From: Endobugula sp047636495
GTDB taxonomy: Bacteria; Pseudomonadota; Gammaproteobacteria; Pseudomonadales; Cellvibrionaceae
Direction of reading: 5' to 3'
Assembly (NCBI GenBank): GCA_047636495.1
Contig: JBLILH010000005.1
Span: 1 to 64,000, forward strand
DNA length: 64,000 nucleotides
Below are positions 1 to 9,017 of the stretch, one piece after another. The number at the start of each line of letters is the position of its first letter. The stretch's first letter is position 1. The position numbers were made by a program, and so were the translations under genes. The notes under the pieces were generated by a model. It did no database searches, was not told where the DNA came from, and saw only the letters and a program-made list of their open reading frames with translations.

Positions 1-161
1 AGTTCAAGATTCTGATCTTTTGATAGCCTAATCCATTTCTGCAGGGTTGAGAAGCCAATACCTAATGACTTAGCAATATCTTCTATACGCTCTCCCTCAT
101 TACGCGACAGGGTTTTCTCAACAGCTTGAATCTTGAACGATTGGGTGAATTTTAAACTCAT
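1..161 (-). CDS. Transposase orfA-type HTH protein, N-terminal part (runs off left edge)
   Basis: The minus strand opens with ATG at 161 and reads 53 codons to the window edge without a stop. The product begins MSLKFTQSFKIQ and contains a predicted helix-turn-helix (EDIAKSLGIGFSTLQKWI), the usual N-terminus of IS3-type orfA or related transposases, which binds the element ends. The start is preceded by AGAGGCTAGCAAA on the minus strand, giving an acceptable ribosome site. The segment CCTGACACAGGGGG at 201-214 may be the element end, since minus-strand TGTCAGGATAGTTG has the TG start typical of IS3 ends. Only the first ~50 residues are visible, so family assignment is tentative. Confidence 0.7.
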   Translation of the reverse strand, partial: MSLKFTQSFKIQAVEKTLSRNEGERIEDIAKSLGIGFSTLQKWIRLSKDQNLE

Positions 162-214
162 TTTGCTAGCCTCTTATGAAATATTAGAGGCGACAACTAT
201 CCTGACACAGGGGG
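162..214 (-). mobile_element. Probable outer end of an insertion sequence
   Basis: This is the stretch between the transposase start and the solute-binding protein gene. It contains minus-strand TGTCAGGATAGTTGTCGCCT, a plausible terminal inverted repeat. The other end of the element lies outside the window, so the match cannot be confirmed here. Confidence 0.35.
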
Positions 215-262
215 CTATACGGATAAAAATATGAGGCTATATAACTTAATAATTAAGAAGTA

Positions 263-991
263 TTAAATGCCGAGTTGATCCAATAGCGTTTTCAGTTTTC
301 CGTTTTCTTGCATTTCTTTAAGACCCTTATTAAAGCTACTAATAATACTCTCACAACTTCTATTTGATTTATAGCATGTGATAGATAAGCCTTTTTCTGA
401 AAAAGCGTCTTTGGTAAATGCCACATTTGCAAGGACATCAGCCGAAGTGGTGGCCTTAATAACAATTTCATCATCTAGTGTTAGATCAATACGTTGTGAG
501 GCCACATTCTCCATATTTCTAACTAAACTACTAGATTTTGAAAATTGGATAGCGCCATTAGCTAATAGCTCTTCGTTATATGCATAATTTTTAATAATAC
601 CAACTTTCTTGCCATTTAATGAATCTATGCCTTTATATTCGTAGCTGTCGGATTTGTGTTTCACAAAAACAATACGATTGTAGGTATAAGGTTCGCTGTA
701 GTGCATGATTTTATCGCGCTCTTCACTAAACCAGATGCCAGGTAAAATATCTACATCGCCTTTTTCAGTTACTGCCAAGGCTTTACCCCATGGCATGGGT
801 TGAACATCAATTTCATGACCTTGGCTGAGCATGACTTCCTGTAATATTTTAATTGAAATACCTCCATCGCTTCGGCTAGGGTCAATAAATGGCTCCCATG
901 GATAGGCGGCGACGGTATAGGTGGCGCTATGGGATGTTGTGCTAAACATACTGAGTGAAAAAATAATTAGAGCTAATGTAATCGCCTTCAC
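263..991 (-). CDS. Periplasmic amino-acid-type solute-binding protein (SBP_bac_3 family)
   Basis: This 242-residue protein has a clear signal peptide (residues 1-22, MKAITLALIIFSLSMFSTTS followed by HS-A). The mature part starts YTVAAYPWEPFID and has the layout of family 3 periplasmic binding proteins: GGISIKILQEVM, GDVDILPGIW, the hinge and LNGKKVGIIKNYAYNEE. Such proteins bind amino acids or related polar solutes. No permease or ATPase gene is adjacent, so it is an orphan here; standalone members of this group are common in marine gammaproteobacteria and may have a sensory or unknown role. It is the only gene between the IS remnant and the divergent PLP-enzyme gene. The ligand cannot be predicted. 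Confidence 0.85.
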   Translation of the reverse strand: MKAITLALIIFSLSMFSTTSHSATYTVAAYPWEPFIDPSRSDGGISIKILQEVMLSQGHEIDVQPMPWGKALAVTEKGDVDILPGIWFSEERDKIMHYSEPYTYNRIVFVKHKSDSYEYKGIDSLNGKKVGIIKNYAYNEELLANGAIQFSKSSSLVRNMENVASQRIDLTLDDEIVIKATTSADVLANVAFTKDAFSEKGLSITCYKSNRSCESIISSFNKGLKEMQENGKLKTLLDQLGI

Positions 992-1174
992 AAAGAAAGT
1001 CCTATAGGATTATAAAATGAAGAGAATGATAAGAGTGGTACTATCTTAAAGGATAGACGTGTCTGATTTTTTTGCAAGTAAATAATAAGGACTCCATTGT
1101 CAATAAAAACCGTCAATAAAATATTGTAAATAGTAGTGGTGCAGTAGTAGGGTTTTTATATACCATATTGCGCC

Positions 1175-2209
1175 ATGACTCACTCTTTCCCAGCACTTCC
1201 TCTTTCCCCGCTTAATTCTTCTGCGCTTATTCAGTATGCATATGGCGTGTCTCATCAGCGACTCAATTGGAAAACCTTTGACGATAAAAATATATCGGTC
1301 TACTTACGCCGTGATGATGTAGCGTCTGAGCATTACCCTGGCAATAAATGGTACAAGTTATTTTATAACTTACAGTTTATTTTAGCGGCGGGTCATAAAA
1401 CGGTTGTGAGTTTTGGCGGCGCTTATTCCAATCATATTCATGCGCTTGCGGCGATGGGGCGGCAGTACGGTCTTAATACCGTAGGCGTTATTCGCGGATA
1501 TAAACCAAAAACGCTTTCGCCTACTTTGCAGGATGCTGAAGCCTGCGGTATGCGCCTATTATTTCTCGAGCATAGTGCCTATCGCAATAAAGATCTTAGC
1601 CCGTTTAGTGACTTGTTAGCCGCTGAGTATGGCGGTGCTGCTGGGGCGGTAATGCGTGGCGAGTGTAGTGAGCGCAGAGAGATAGAAGAAAATCCCGGCT
1701 ACTACTGTCTGCCCGAAGGCGGCGACAATCTACTAGGCGTACTCGGTTGCCAAGCGATTGGGCAGGCGATACAACAGCATTTTAGCGGTGATTATACGGT
1801 GTGTTGTGCAGCGGGAACGGGAACAACGTTGGCGGGGATTATCTCTGCAATGCCAGAGCATGTTGCTTGTTTAGGTTTTTCTGCGCTAAAAGGAAAGGAC
1901 ACCCTGAGTGCGCATATAACGCAGCGATTGCGGGAGCTGTCATGCTTTCAGCGGCGGTGGCAAATCATTAATGACTATCACCATGGGGGTTATGCGAAAA
2001 CGACGCCTGAATTATTACAGTTTATGGTGTCGATAGAAGCCGCTAATAACATGCTTTTAGAGCCAGTGTATGGCGCTAAAATGCTATGGGGTATTGCTCA
2101 GCTAGCACAGGCAGATTACTGGCCGCAGGGCAGTACTGTGATTGCAGTACATGGTGGGGGGATACAAGGGCGCCGGGGCTTTAACCTCCCTAGCACTATA
2201 AATGACTAG
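1175..2209 (+). CDS. PLP-dependent ACC deaminase / D-cysteine desulfhydrase family protein
   Basis: This is a 344-residue tryptophan-synthase-beta-fold enzyme. The PLP lysine lies in YPGNKWYKLFYN near residue 57, and SFGGAYSNHIHALAAMG is the family's substrate and cofactor loop. The glycine-rich phosphate-binding site is AAGTGTTLAGI. These motifs match the family that contains 1-aminocyclopropane-1-carboxylate deaminase and D-cysteine desulfhydrase, which deaminate small amino acids to a keto acid and ammonia, with sulfide released from cysteine. Most bacterial annotations of this type are not true ACC deaminases, so the substrate is left open. The gene converges with the DUF1853 gene, with only 3 bases between the stops. 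Confidence 0.85.
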   Translation: MTHSFPALPLSPLNSSALIQYAYGVSHQRLNWKTFDDKNISVYLRRDDVASEHYPGNKWYKLFYNLQFILAAGHKTVVSFGGAYSNHIHALAAMGRQYGLNTVGVIRGYKPKTLSPTLQDAEACGMRLLFLEHSAYRNKDLSPFSDLLAAEYGGAAGAVMRGECSERREIEENPGYYCLPEGGDNLLGVLGCQAIGQAIQQHFSGDYTVCCAAGTGTTLAGIISAMPEHVACLGFSALKGKDTLSAHITQRLRELSCFQRRWQIINDYHHGGYAKTTPELLQFMVSIEAANNMLLEPVYGAKMLWGIAQLAQADYWPQGSTVIAVHGGGIQGRRGFNLPSTIND

Positions 2210-2212
2210 TCG

Positions 2213-3316
2213 TTACAAGACAAAGAAGCGCTGTGTTTCATTGATGTTCCGTTTACGCTGCATCGGTGCGTTTGCTAATCGCAATTGTGCAATATGTAAT
2301 GGCGCATCGCTTTCAATGTCCCGGGCTAATTGTTGTAGTAAGTCGTGGCTAGTGAGTAGTGGCAAATCATAATCTTCTACCTCTTGTTGTGTGATGGCCG
2401 ACAACCATAATTGCCGAGGTAAAATAGTATAGCGATCATCTGTGTTGAGTATGGTGGGCGATGATATTAGCGCCTTTCGATATTGCCAGTATTGACGGTG
2501 CGGTGATTGAAAGTGTCCGCGATGAGGCATCTCCATGCCGTGCGAATCGGATGAGTTTTGGTAAGGTAAGTAGAGCCGTCCGGTCAGTAAAAGTTTAGGT
2601 TTGAGTTGCTGAGGTGTTAACCCAATAGTCGCTAAGGCGGTTGCTCCAGCGTCTGTTTCTGATAAGCAAAGTTGATGCTGAGTTAAGTGATTAAGCTTAA
2701 TGCTTAGACTGTCTTTTTTATTAGGGCCAATCCACTGGTGCCAGTTATACATAACAATGTTTTTAGGTATATCAACGGTCATATCAGGGTAGCCCACGTA
2801 AAACTTCACTGCCACTTCTATATGGTAGTGTTGTTGGTCATGCTTATCCCACACAATAAAATCGTATTCACCAACGGTTCTCTTTTCGCCATTAGCCTGT
2901 AGGTTTTTCGCTAAAAGGTTAAAACGAGGGTAATGGCCAAAATAAAAGCTGAGTAGCTGTTCAAAATAGATGCCTAAGCGCGTTGCACGTTGATCTTTTA
3001 GATGATGAGTGAGTGGTGCAGGATACTTATCTAGTCCGTATAACCACTTAATAAGCTCGTTATCACGCCAAATAGGGGTGAGGCAATCGTCATCTTTATC
3101 GATATTGACAACGTATGTGTCGGGGAATTGTGAAAATAAGCCCGGGGTGAGTAGCGCCCACGCTAGATCTCTCACCGAACGATGAAAAAACGCTTGCGCA
3201 ATCGATTGGTTGAGTTCATCAATAGTCAGCGACTGCTTCAATGCCTCTTCAGAGAGATATTGGTTCGGTCGCGCTGGTAATGATAATGGTGGCTGTAATG
3301 GTGTTATTTTTGTCAT
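2213..3316 (-). CDS. DUF1853 family protein, possible PD-(D/E)XK nuclease fold
   Basis: This 367-residue protein matches the DUF1853 pattern: RSVRDLAWALLTPGLF near the N-terminus, LGIYFEQLLSFYFGHYPRF, GEYDFIVW, HIEVAVKFYVG and WIGPNKKDSLSIKLNHL. The GE-x-D ... hydrophobic-E-x-x-x-K arrangement resembles a PD-(D/E)XK nuclease core, which is an inference from the motif and not an established activity for this family. There is no signal peptide, so it is cytoplasmic. It lies divergent from nadK across a ~130-base gap that contains no other gene. The function is unknown. Confidence 0.8.
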   Translation of the reverse strand: MTKITPLQPPLSLPARPNQYLSEEALKQSLTIDELNQSIAQAFFHRSVRDLAWALLTPGLFSQFPDTYVVNIDKDDDCLTPIWRDNELIKWLYGLDKYPAPLTHHLKDQRATRLGIYFEQLLSFYFGHYPRFNLLAKNLQANGEKRTVGEYDFIVWDKHDQQHYHIEVAVKFYVGYPDMTVDIPKNIVMYNWHQWIGPNKKDSLSIKLNHLTQHQLCLSETDAGATALATIGLTPQQLKPKLLLTGRLYLPYQNSSDSHGMEMPHRGHFQSPHRQYWQYRKALISSPTILNTDDRYTILPRQLWLSAITQQEVEDYDLPLLTSHDLLQQLARDIESDAPLHIAQLRLANAPMQRKRNINETQRFFVL

Positions 3317-3448
3317 GTGGTCATGTTAACACGAGCTTGATATCATCCATTATAATAGACCCATATAGGGTATTATTGATTTACTGGTATTCTTTATAAT
3401 AAGAAGCAGTTTATATTCAAGATTTAATTATTGTGTTTTCGGAGCATC

Positions 3449-4345
3449 ATGCAAGCATTTCAACATATTGGTTTGGCGGGGCGATTAAGCTCTACAAAAG
3501 CACAAGAAACGACACATAAGCTCATTGACTTTTTATTGGCGCAGCAAGTCGAAGTGATAATCTCCAGTGAAATTGCCTTGTCACTCAAGCGTACCGATGT
3601 GCCTTCTGGCGATGAGGACTTTATTGGCCACCACTCCGACCTAGTGATTGTCGTAGGTGGCGACGGAAGCATGTTAGGTGCCGCGAGAGGAATGGTTAAT
3701 TATGGTGTGCCGTTGTTGGGGGTGAATCGAGGCAGCCTTGGGTTCCTTACCGATATTATGCCTAGCGAGATTGAAAACAAAGTGCTCGACGTATTACATG
3801 GTGATTTTATTTCTGAAAAGCGTTTTATGCTAGAAATGGTCGCTACGCGAGAAGGTGTGGTGGTCGGCAAAGGTCATGCACTCAACGATATTGTGTTGCA
3901 CCCTGGGCGTCATTTACGCATGATAAAATTCGAACTTTTTATTGATGATCAATTTGTCTATAGCCAGTCATCCGATGGCCTTATTGTGACAACACCAACA
4001 GGTTCTACCGCTTACGCGCTGAGCGGTGGCGGCCCTCTGATGCACCCGTCCCTGGATGCTATTGGCTTAGTGCCACTGAACGCACATTCGCTGACCAGTC
4101 GCCCGATCGTGGTGTCGGGTAACAGCGATATTCGCTTACTGTTAGGTGATGATTCTTCGACTATTATGCATATTGCGTGTGATGGTCAAATTTATCAGCG
4201 GGTGCGACCTAACGATAAAATTCTTATCCGTAAAAAGCCACAGCACTTAACACTTATTCACCCTAGCAACCATGATTACTATGAGACGTGCCGACGTAAG
4301 TTAGGCTGGGGGCAGCGGCTCGCGGAGAAGCAGGTAGAACAGTAA
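3449..4345 (+). CDS. nadK: NAD kinase
   Basis: This enzyme phosphorylates NAD to NADP using ATP. The protein is 298 residues from the ATG at 3449, close to the ~292 of E. coli NadK. The family hallmarks are present: the GGDGSMLGAAR loop with its catalytic aspartate, NRGSLGFLTDI, the ND/NE region at ALNDIVLHPG, and TPTGSTAYALSGGGP. An in-frame TTG at 3431 would add six residues, but ATG 3449 has GGAG directly upstream and begins MQAFQHIGLAGR like relatives, so it is preferred. The cytoplasmic product is expected to be essential. No operon partner is obvious; a GTG-started phosphoesterase gene follows 87 bases later. Confidence 0.97.
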   Translation: MQAFQHIGLAGRLSSTKAQETTHKLIDFLLAQQVEVIISSEIALSLKRTDVPSGDEDFIGHHSDLVIVVGGDGSMLGAARGMVNYGVPLLGVNRGSLGFLTDIMPSEIENKVLDVLHGDFISEKRFMLEMVATREGVVVGKGHALNDIVLHPGRHLRMIKFELFIDDQFVYSQSSDGLIVTTPTGSTAYALSGGGPLMHPSLDAIGLVPLNAHSLTSRPIVVSGNSDIRLLLGDDSSTIMHIACDGQIYQRVRPNDKILIRKKPQHLTLIHPSNHDYYETCRRKLGWGQRLAEKQVEQ

Positions 4346-4432
4346 TAATGTCTATGAAGTCTGTGATAAAGTGAAGGTGAATATGAATGATATGCCGGAT
4401 ATCAATCCACGTAATCAACCGAGAGGTATCCA

Positions 4433-5401
4433 GTGAGTATCGCACGGCAGCCGATAGGCTATGATTTAGTCGGCGACGTTCACGGTTGTGGGCGTTCGCT
4501 AGAAAAGCTATTAATTGAAATGGGCTATAACAAGCGCCAAGGTGTCTATCAGCATGCCAAAAGGCAGGTTATTTTTGTAGGCGACATCGTTGACCGTGGC
4601 CCACATATACGTAAAGCGTTATCGATTGTCTATGATATGGTGTCAGCAGGACATGCTCAATTGGTGATGGGTAATCACGAATATAATGTGTATTGCCATG
4701 CTACGCCACATCCTGACCGAAATGCTTACCTGCGTGAACATAATCCGCACAACGACCGCTTGGTTGCCGAAACTTTTGAACAGTTCGCCAACCATTCTTC
4801 GGATTTAAAAGATTATTTGGACTGGTTTAGCCGTTTACCATTATTTTTAGATATGGGGCATTTTAAAGTAGTGCATGCTTGTTGGGATCATTTTTATATC
4901 CGCGAATACCTTAAGCGGTTTAACAGCAACTGTATTTCTCCTGAAATTTTAGTGGAATGTTCAGACACCGAAAGCTTTGTTGGTATGATGGTCGATCGCT
5001 TATTACGAGGCACCGATATTCGTTTACCCGATAATAAAGTGATTCGCAGTCGTGATGGATTTGAACGCCACTTTTTTAGAGCAAAATTTTGGGAAGATAA
5101 TCCAGAGACTTATGGTGACGTTGTATTTCAACCCGACCCATTGCCGGATAATTTATTTGATCGACCATTATCAGAAGAAGAGAAGTTACGATTGACGAGC
5201 TATCCAAAAGATGAAGTGCCGGTATTTTTTGGTCACTATTGGCTGCAAGGCCGGCCAGCACCGATTAAACATAATGTATGTTGCTTGGATTATAGCGCGG
5301 TTAAATATGATCGGTTAGTGGCTTATCGCTTAGATAGCGAAACCATACTCGATAAGGAAAAGTTTTCATGGGTGTATGTTGATCCACCTAAAGAGTCTTA
5401 G
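4433..5401 (+). CDS. Metallophosphoesterase (calcineurin-like, Ser/Thr phosphatase type)
   Basis: This 322-residue cytoplasmic protein has the three core metallophosphoesterase motifs in order: GDVHGC near residue 14, GDIVDRGP near 50 and GNHEYN near 81. Two histidines also sit in later motifs (VVHACWDHF and FGHYWLQG). The GDxHG-GDxxDRG-GNHE spacing is that of the PPP phosphatase and ApaH-like group, which uses a two-metal centre to cleave phosphoesters; the substrate is unknown. The start is GTG with GAGAGG six bases upstream. A 17-codon reading frame (4383-4436) ends in TGA overlapping this GTG (GTGA), which could couple translation. Confidence 0.88.
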   Translation: MSIARQPIGYDLVGDVHGCGRSLEKLLIEMGYNKRQGVYQHAKRQVIFVGDIVDRGPHIRKALSIVYDMVSAGHAQLVMGNHEYNVYCHATPHPDRNAYLREHNPHNDRLVAETFEQFANHSSDLKDYLDWFSRLPLFLDMGHFKVVHACWDHFYIREYLKRFNSNCISPEILVECSDTESFVGMMVDRLLRGTDIRLPDNKVIRSRDGFERHFFRAKFWEDNPETYGDVVFQPDPLPDNLFDRPLSEEEKLRLTSYPKDEVPVFFGHYWLQGRPAPIKHNVCCLDYSAVKYDRLVAYRLDSETILDKEKFSWVYVDPPKES

Positions 5402-5572
5402 CATCATCCATAATGAGACCTTTGCACCTTTAAGGGTGTAAAATATCATTCGTGCTAAGATCTTATGATGTATTTCAGTACTGCATTAGATATACCGAGT
5501 TAACCGATAGGCGTGACAGCCGTTTGTCAATGACCATAGCCCACGTATCTATAATTTAGGCGAGTTGTAATA

Positions 5573-5848
5573 ATGATAACTAGTGTTCAGGAACTGTTAG
5601 ATAGCCTAACACCCTATATGTATAAAAAATTAAAACAATCGGTAGAGCTTGGCAAGTGGCCAACAGGTGGCGCTCTTAACGATGAACAAAAAGACTTGTG
5701 TTCGCAGGCGGTTATTGCCTATGAAAAAAAGCACTTTTCTGAAGAACAACATACGGGATATATCCCAGCCAAAAAGCATACGCATTGCGGAAGTGAAAAA
5801 GGCGAAGTGGCTAGTGATGAAGCGCGACCTATTCGTTTTACCGATTAG
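5573..5848 (+). CDS. yeaC: YeaC-like protein (DUF1315)
   Basis: This small 91-residue protein starts MITSVQELLDSLTPYMYKKL and continues VELGKWPTGGALNDEQKD, the conserved pattern of the YeaC/DUF1315 family (about 90 residues in E. coli). The function is unknown. It has no signal peptide or membrane segment, and its C-terminus is rich in His, Lys and Glu (GYIPAKKHTH). It stands alone between the phosphoesterase gene and a tandem-repeat region ahead of pepN. Confidence 0.85.
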   Translation: MITSVQELLDSLTPYMYKKLKQSVELGKWPTGGALNDEQKDLCSQAVIAYEKKHFSEEQHTGYIPAKKHTHCGSEKGEVASDEARPIRFTD

Positions 5849-5860
5849 GATTGGAAAGTA

Positions 5861-5980
5861 ACAAAATTTTACCCAGTAACGATTGACCAATGTCCATCTT
5901 CCAAGTGGCTATTTATTAAATAACTATCTACCCAATAACTATCTACCAAATGTCTATCTACCCAGTGCTCTATGACTAAA
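5861..5980. repeat. Degenerate 15-bp tandem repeat upstream of pepN
   Basis: Reading in steps of 15 from 5861, units such as TAACTATCTACCCAA (5921), TAACTATCTACCAAA (5936) and TGTCTATCTACCCAG (5951) line up. Weaker units lie on both sides (GTAACGATTGACCAA at 5876, TGTCCATCTTCCAAG at 5891, TGGCTATTTATTAAA at 5906, TGCTCTATGACTAAA at 5966). About eight units are visible, with the central three strongest. Most of the units cannot be coding because several begin with TAA. It lies between yeaC and pepN, so it may shape the pepN 5' region. Confidence 0.65.
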
Positions 5981-6061
5981 TGCTTATACCGCAAGCAGCT
6001 AGATGAGTAAGAATAGCACTATAGTAGTATTAATTTAAAAAAATTGAAGTGAATAATATTA

Positions 6062-8803
6062 ATGATGTTAACTACAAACGATACACAACCTACCGCTATT
6101 TATTTAAGCGACTATGAAGTTCCCAATTTTTTGATTGAAAAAACAGATCTTATTTTTTCATTAGAAGAAAGTACAACCACTGTCACCTCTACATTGTTGA
6201 TAAAGAAAAATAGTGACTCCAAAAAAGCCCACTGCCCCCTAGTATTGCATGGGGAAGATTTGGTATTACAGTCTATAGCGATTGATGGCCGTGAGCTCAG
6301 CGAGGATGAATATCAATTAGATGACGAGTCACTTACACTCACTATTGCCGACCAATGTATTATTACCTGTGTAACGGTGATTAAGCCCGAACAAAATACC
6401 GCTTTAGAGGGGCTCTATAAGTCAAGCGGTATGTACTGTACTCAATGTGAGGCCGAAGGTTTTCGAAAGATCACCTACTACCTTGATCGCCCTGACGTGA
6501 TGAGTGTGTTCAGTACAAAAATTATTGCGGATAAAACAAAATACCCGTTGTTGCTATCTAACGGCAATTTGGTCAATCAAGGCGAGTTAGATAATAATCG
6601 TCACTGGATTCAATGGTACGACCCCTTTAAAAAACCAGCGTACTTATTCGCCTTGGTCGCCGGTAATTTATCATTAGTCGAAGACAGTTTTACCACCCAT
6701 TCGGGTCGTGAAATTACTTTGCGCATATACGTTGAGAAAAAAGACTTAAATAAATGCGATCATGCGATGCAGTCTCTTAAGCACGCCATGCGTTGGGATG
6801 AAGAAGTTTATGGCCGTGAGTATGACTTAGAGCTTTTTATGATCGTTGCGGTAGATGACTTTAATATGGGCGCGATGGAAAATAAAGGGCTGAATATTTT
6901 CAATACCTCCTGTGTATTAGCCAACCCAGAAACTACCACCGATGCTGGTTTTCAGCGTGTGGAAGGTGTCGTCGCTCACGAATACTTTCATAATTGGTCA
7001 GGTAACCGTGTGACTTGTCGCGATTGGTTCCAACTGAGCCTAAAAGAAGGCTTTACGGTATTTCGCGATGAAGAATTTTCTGCCGATATGGGCTCGCGAG
7101 CGGTGAAGCGTGTCGAAGATGTCGCTTTTTTACGCACGACGCAATTTGCTGAAGATGCAGGGCCAATGGCACACCCGGTACAGCCATCATCGTTCATTGA
7201 AATCTCTAATTTTTATACATTAACTATTTACGAAAAAGGCGCAGAAATAGTACGCATGTTACATACCTTATTAGGTGAAGAGACATTCCGTGAAGGATCG
7301 GATGTATATTTCCAACGCCATGATGGACAAGCGGTGACGATTAATGAGTTTGTGAGTGCGATGGAAGCGGTATCTCAGCGAGACCTCACGCAATTCAAAT
7401 ATTGGTACACCCAAGCGGGTACCCCTGTTATTACCGTTACAGATGACTATGATGCGCAAACACAGCGTTATGTGTTAACGGTGAAGCAACACTGCCCAGA
7501 TACACCAGAAGCGAAAGGGGTAGATAAACACCCATTACACTTCCCTTTAAGTATGGGCTTGCTGGTAGAGGGTAAAAATATTCCCCTTATAGTGGAAAAT
7601 GACCACGCAAACAACAATGAAACAGAAGAAGGCAGTGATGTTATCCCTGTGACCAGCCGCGTACTTGAGGTCACACAGGCAGAGCAACAGTTTGTATTTC
7701 TTAACGTGCCGGGTAAGCCCGTACCTTCGTTGTTGCGTCAATTTTCAGCGCCAATGCGTTTATCAGTTCAACGCACTCGCGAAGAGTATCTACAGTTATT
7801 AGCCTATGATGAAGATACATTTTGTCGCTGGGATGCGGGTCAGCAATTAGCCGTTTCGATTATTGACGAATTAATTCAAGCTCATCAGACCCAAAAAATT
7901 GTCGCTATCGATAATACTTTACTGAATGGCTTGCGTGTGGTGCTAGAAGCTTATCTATTAGATGACGACATGGATAAAGCAATGGTAGCGTTATTATTAA
8001 CCTTACCTTCCGAAGCGTACTTGTCAGAGATTGCTTCGGTAGTGGATACAGAGGCTATTCACACTGCACGCAATCTATTAGCTGAGCATTTAGCGATTGG
8101 CTTATACGATTTATTGCTACCTTGTTACCAAGCGTTAAATAGTGAAGAACCTTATATAGCATCGGCAATAGCTATTGCTAAGCGGAGCTTAAAAAATACC
8201 GCGCTATCTTATTTATTGTTGGCCCAAGGTGCTACAGAGAGTGCAGACAATAAGTCTATGGATATGGTCGCAATATGTTATCAACAGTTTGTGACGGCAA
8301 ATAATATGACGGATAGTTTTGCTGGTTTAAAAACATTAGTCCATCATCAAGCCTCAGATGAGTCGACGCGGGCTTATCAAGAAAAAGCCTTAAATGCGTT
8401 TTATCAAAAATGGCAACACGAAAGCTTAGTGGTTAATCAGTGGTTAAGTGTGCAGGCAACTATTCCGCACGTAACGGCACTCAAGACGGTCAAGGAACTA
8501 ATGCAACACGAAAGCTTCTCCATGAGTAACCCTAATAAAGTTCGCGCTCTTATAGGTGCATTTACTCAAAACTTGATTGCTTTTCACCAGCCCTCAGGGG
8601 AGGGCTATCGTTTTCTTACGGAACAAGTTATTGCACTCAATGCAACCAACCCCCAGATAGCTGCGCGTATTATTACACCGTTAACGCGTTGGAAAAAATA
8701 TGATGCAGCTCGTCAAGTGATGATGAAAACTTATTTGGAAGAAATTAAAAATACCCCTAATTTATCAAAAGATGTTTATGAGGTGGTGAGTAAGAGTTTG
8801 TAG
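6062..8803 (+). CDS. pepN: Aminopeptidase N (alanyl aminopeptidase, M1 family)
   Basis: This zinc metalloprotease removes N-terminal residues from peptides in the last steps of cytoplasmic protein turnover. It is 913 residues, somewhat longer than the 870 of E. coli PepN. The exopeptidase motif GAMENKG lies near residue 270, and the zinc site HEYFHNWSGNRVTCRDWF starts at residue 306, with the third ligand Glu in LKEGFTVFRDEEF. The N-terminal beta domain starts after a short variable region (IYLSDYEVPNFLIEK), and the C-terminal helical ARM-like domain runs to the end. ATG occurs twice in a row at 6062 and 6065; either could be the start. The upstream 15-bp repeat makes the leader unusual. There is no signal peptide. 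Confidence 0.96.
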   Translation: MMLTTNDTQPTAIYLSDYEVPNFLIEKTDLIFSLEESTTTVTSTLLIKKNSDSKKAHCPLVLHGEDLVLQSIAIDGRELSEDEYQLDDESLTLTIADQCIITCVTVIKPEQNTALEGLYKSSGMYCTQCEAEGFRKITYYLDRPDVMSVFSTKIIADKTKYPLLLSNGNLVNQGELDNNRHWIQWYDPFKKPAYLFALVAGNLSLVEDSFTTHSGREITLRIYVEKKDLNKCDHAMQSLKHAMRWDEEVYGREYDLELFMIVAVDDFNMGAMENKGLNIFNTSCVLANPETTTDAGFQRVEGVVAHEYFHNWSGNRVTCRDWFQLSLKEGFTVFRDEEFSADMGSRAVKRVEDVAFLRTTQFAEDAGPMAHPVQPSSFIEISNFYTLTIYEKGAEIVRMLHTLLGEETFREGSDVYFQRHDGQAVTINEFVSAMEAVSQRDLTQFKYWYTQAGTPVITVTDDYDAQTQRYVLTVKQHCPDTPEAKGVDKHPLHFPLSMGLLVEGKNIPLIVENDHANNNETEEGSDVIPVTSRVLEVTQAEQQFVFLNVPGKPVPSLLRQFSAPMRLSVQRTREEYLQLLAYDEDTFCRWDAGQQLAVSIIDELIQAHQTQKIVAIDNTLLNGLRVVLEAYLLDDDMDKAMVALLLTLPSEAYLSEIASVVDTEAIHTARNLLAEHLAIGLYDLLLPCYQALNSEEPYIASAIAIAKRSLKNTALSYLLLAQGATESADNKSMDMVAICYQQFVTANNMTDSFAGLKTLVHHQASDESTRAYQEKALNAFYQKWQHESLVVNQWLSVQATIPHVTALKTVKELMQHESFSMSNPNKVRALIGAFTQNLIAFHQPSGEGYRFLTEQVIALNATNPQIAARIITPLTRWKKYDAARQVMMKTYLEEIKNTPNLSKDVYEVVSKSL

Positions 8804-9017
8804 ATGCCGTATTGTTAGTACGTAAGGATAACCTTGGATGAAAATATATCTGTTGCGGTATGTTCGTAACATTATGTTCATTATATATGCCCGTGACTTC
8901 ACATGTGGGCGTATGGACATTCTATGCTCTATAGGCGAATTGAAAACACGGCGTTGTTGAAAATTACAAATGTAGTAAAAATGTCGCTATTACGAATAGT
9001 CAATTATTGATCACTCT

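Noticed and set aside
1175..2209. Specific call as ACC deaminase
   Set aside because: Family motifs are shared with D-cysteine desulfhydrase and other deaminases; the residues that discriminate could not be judged with certainty.
5408..5450. Terminator TTTGCACC...GGGTGTAAA after the phosphoesterase gene
   Set aside because: The stem contains a wobble pair and no T run follows on either strand; too weak to call.
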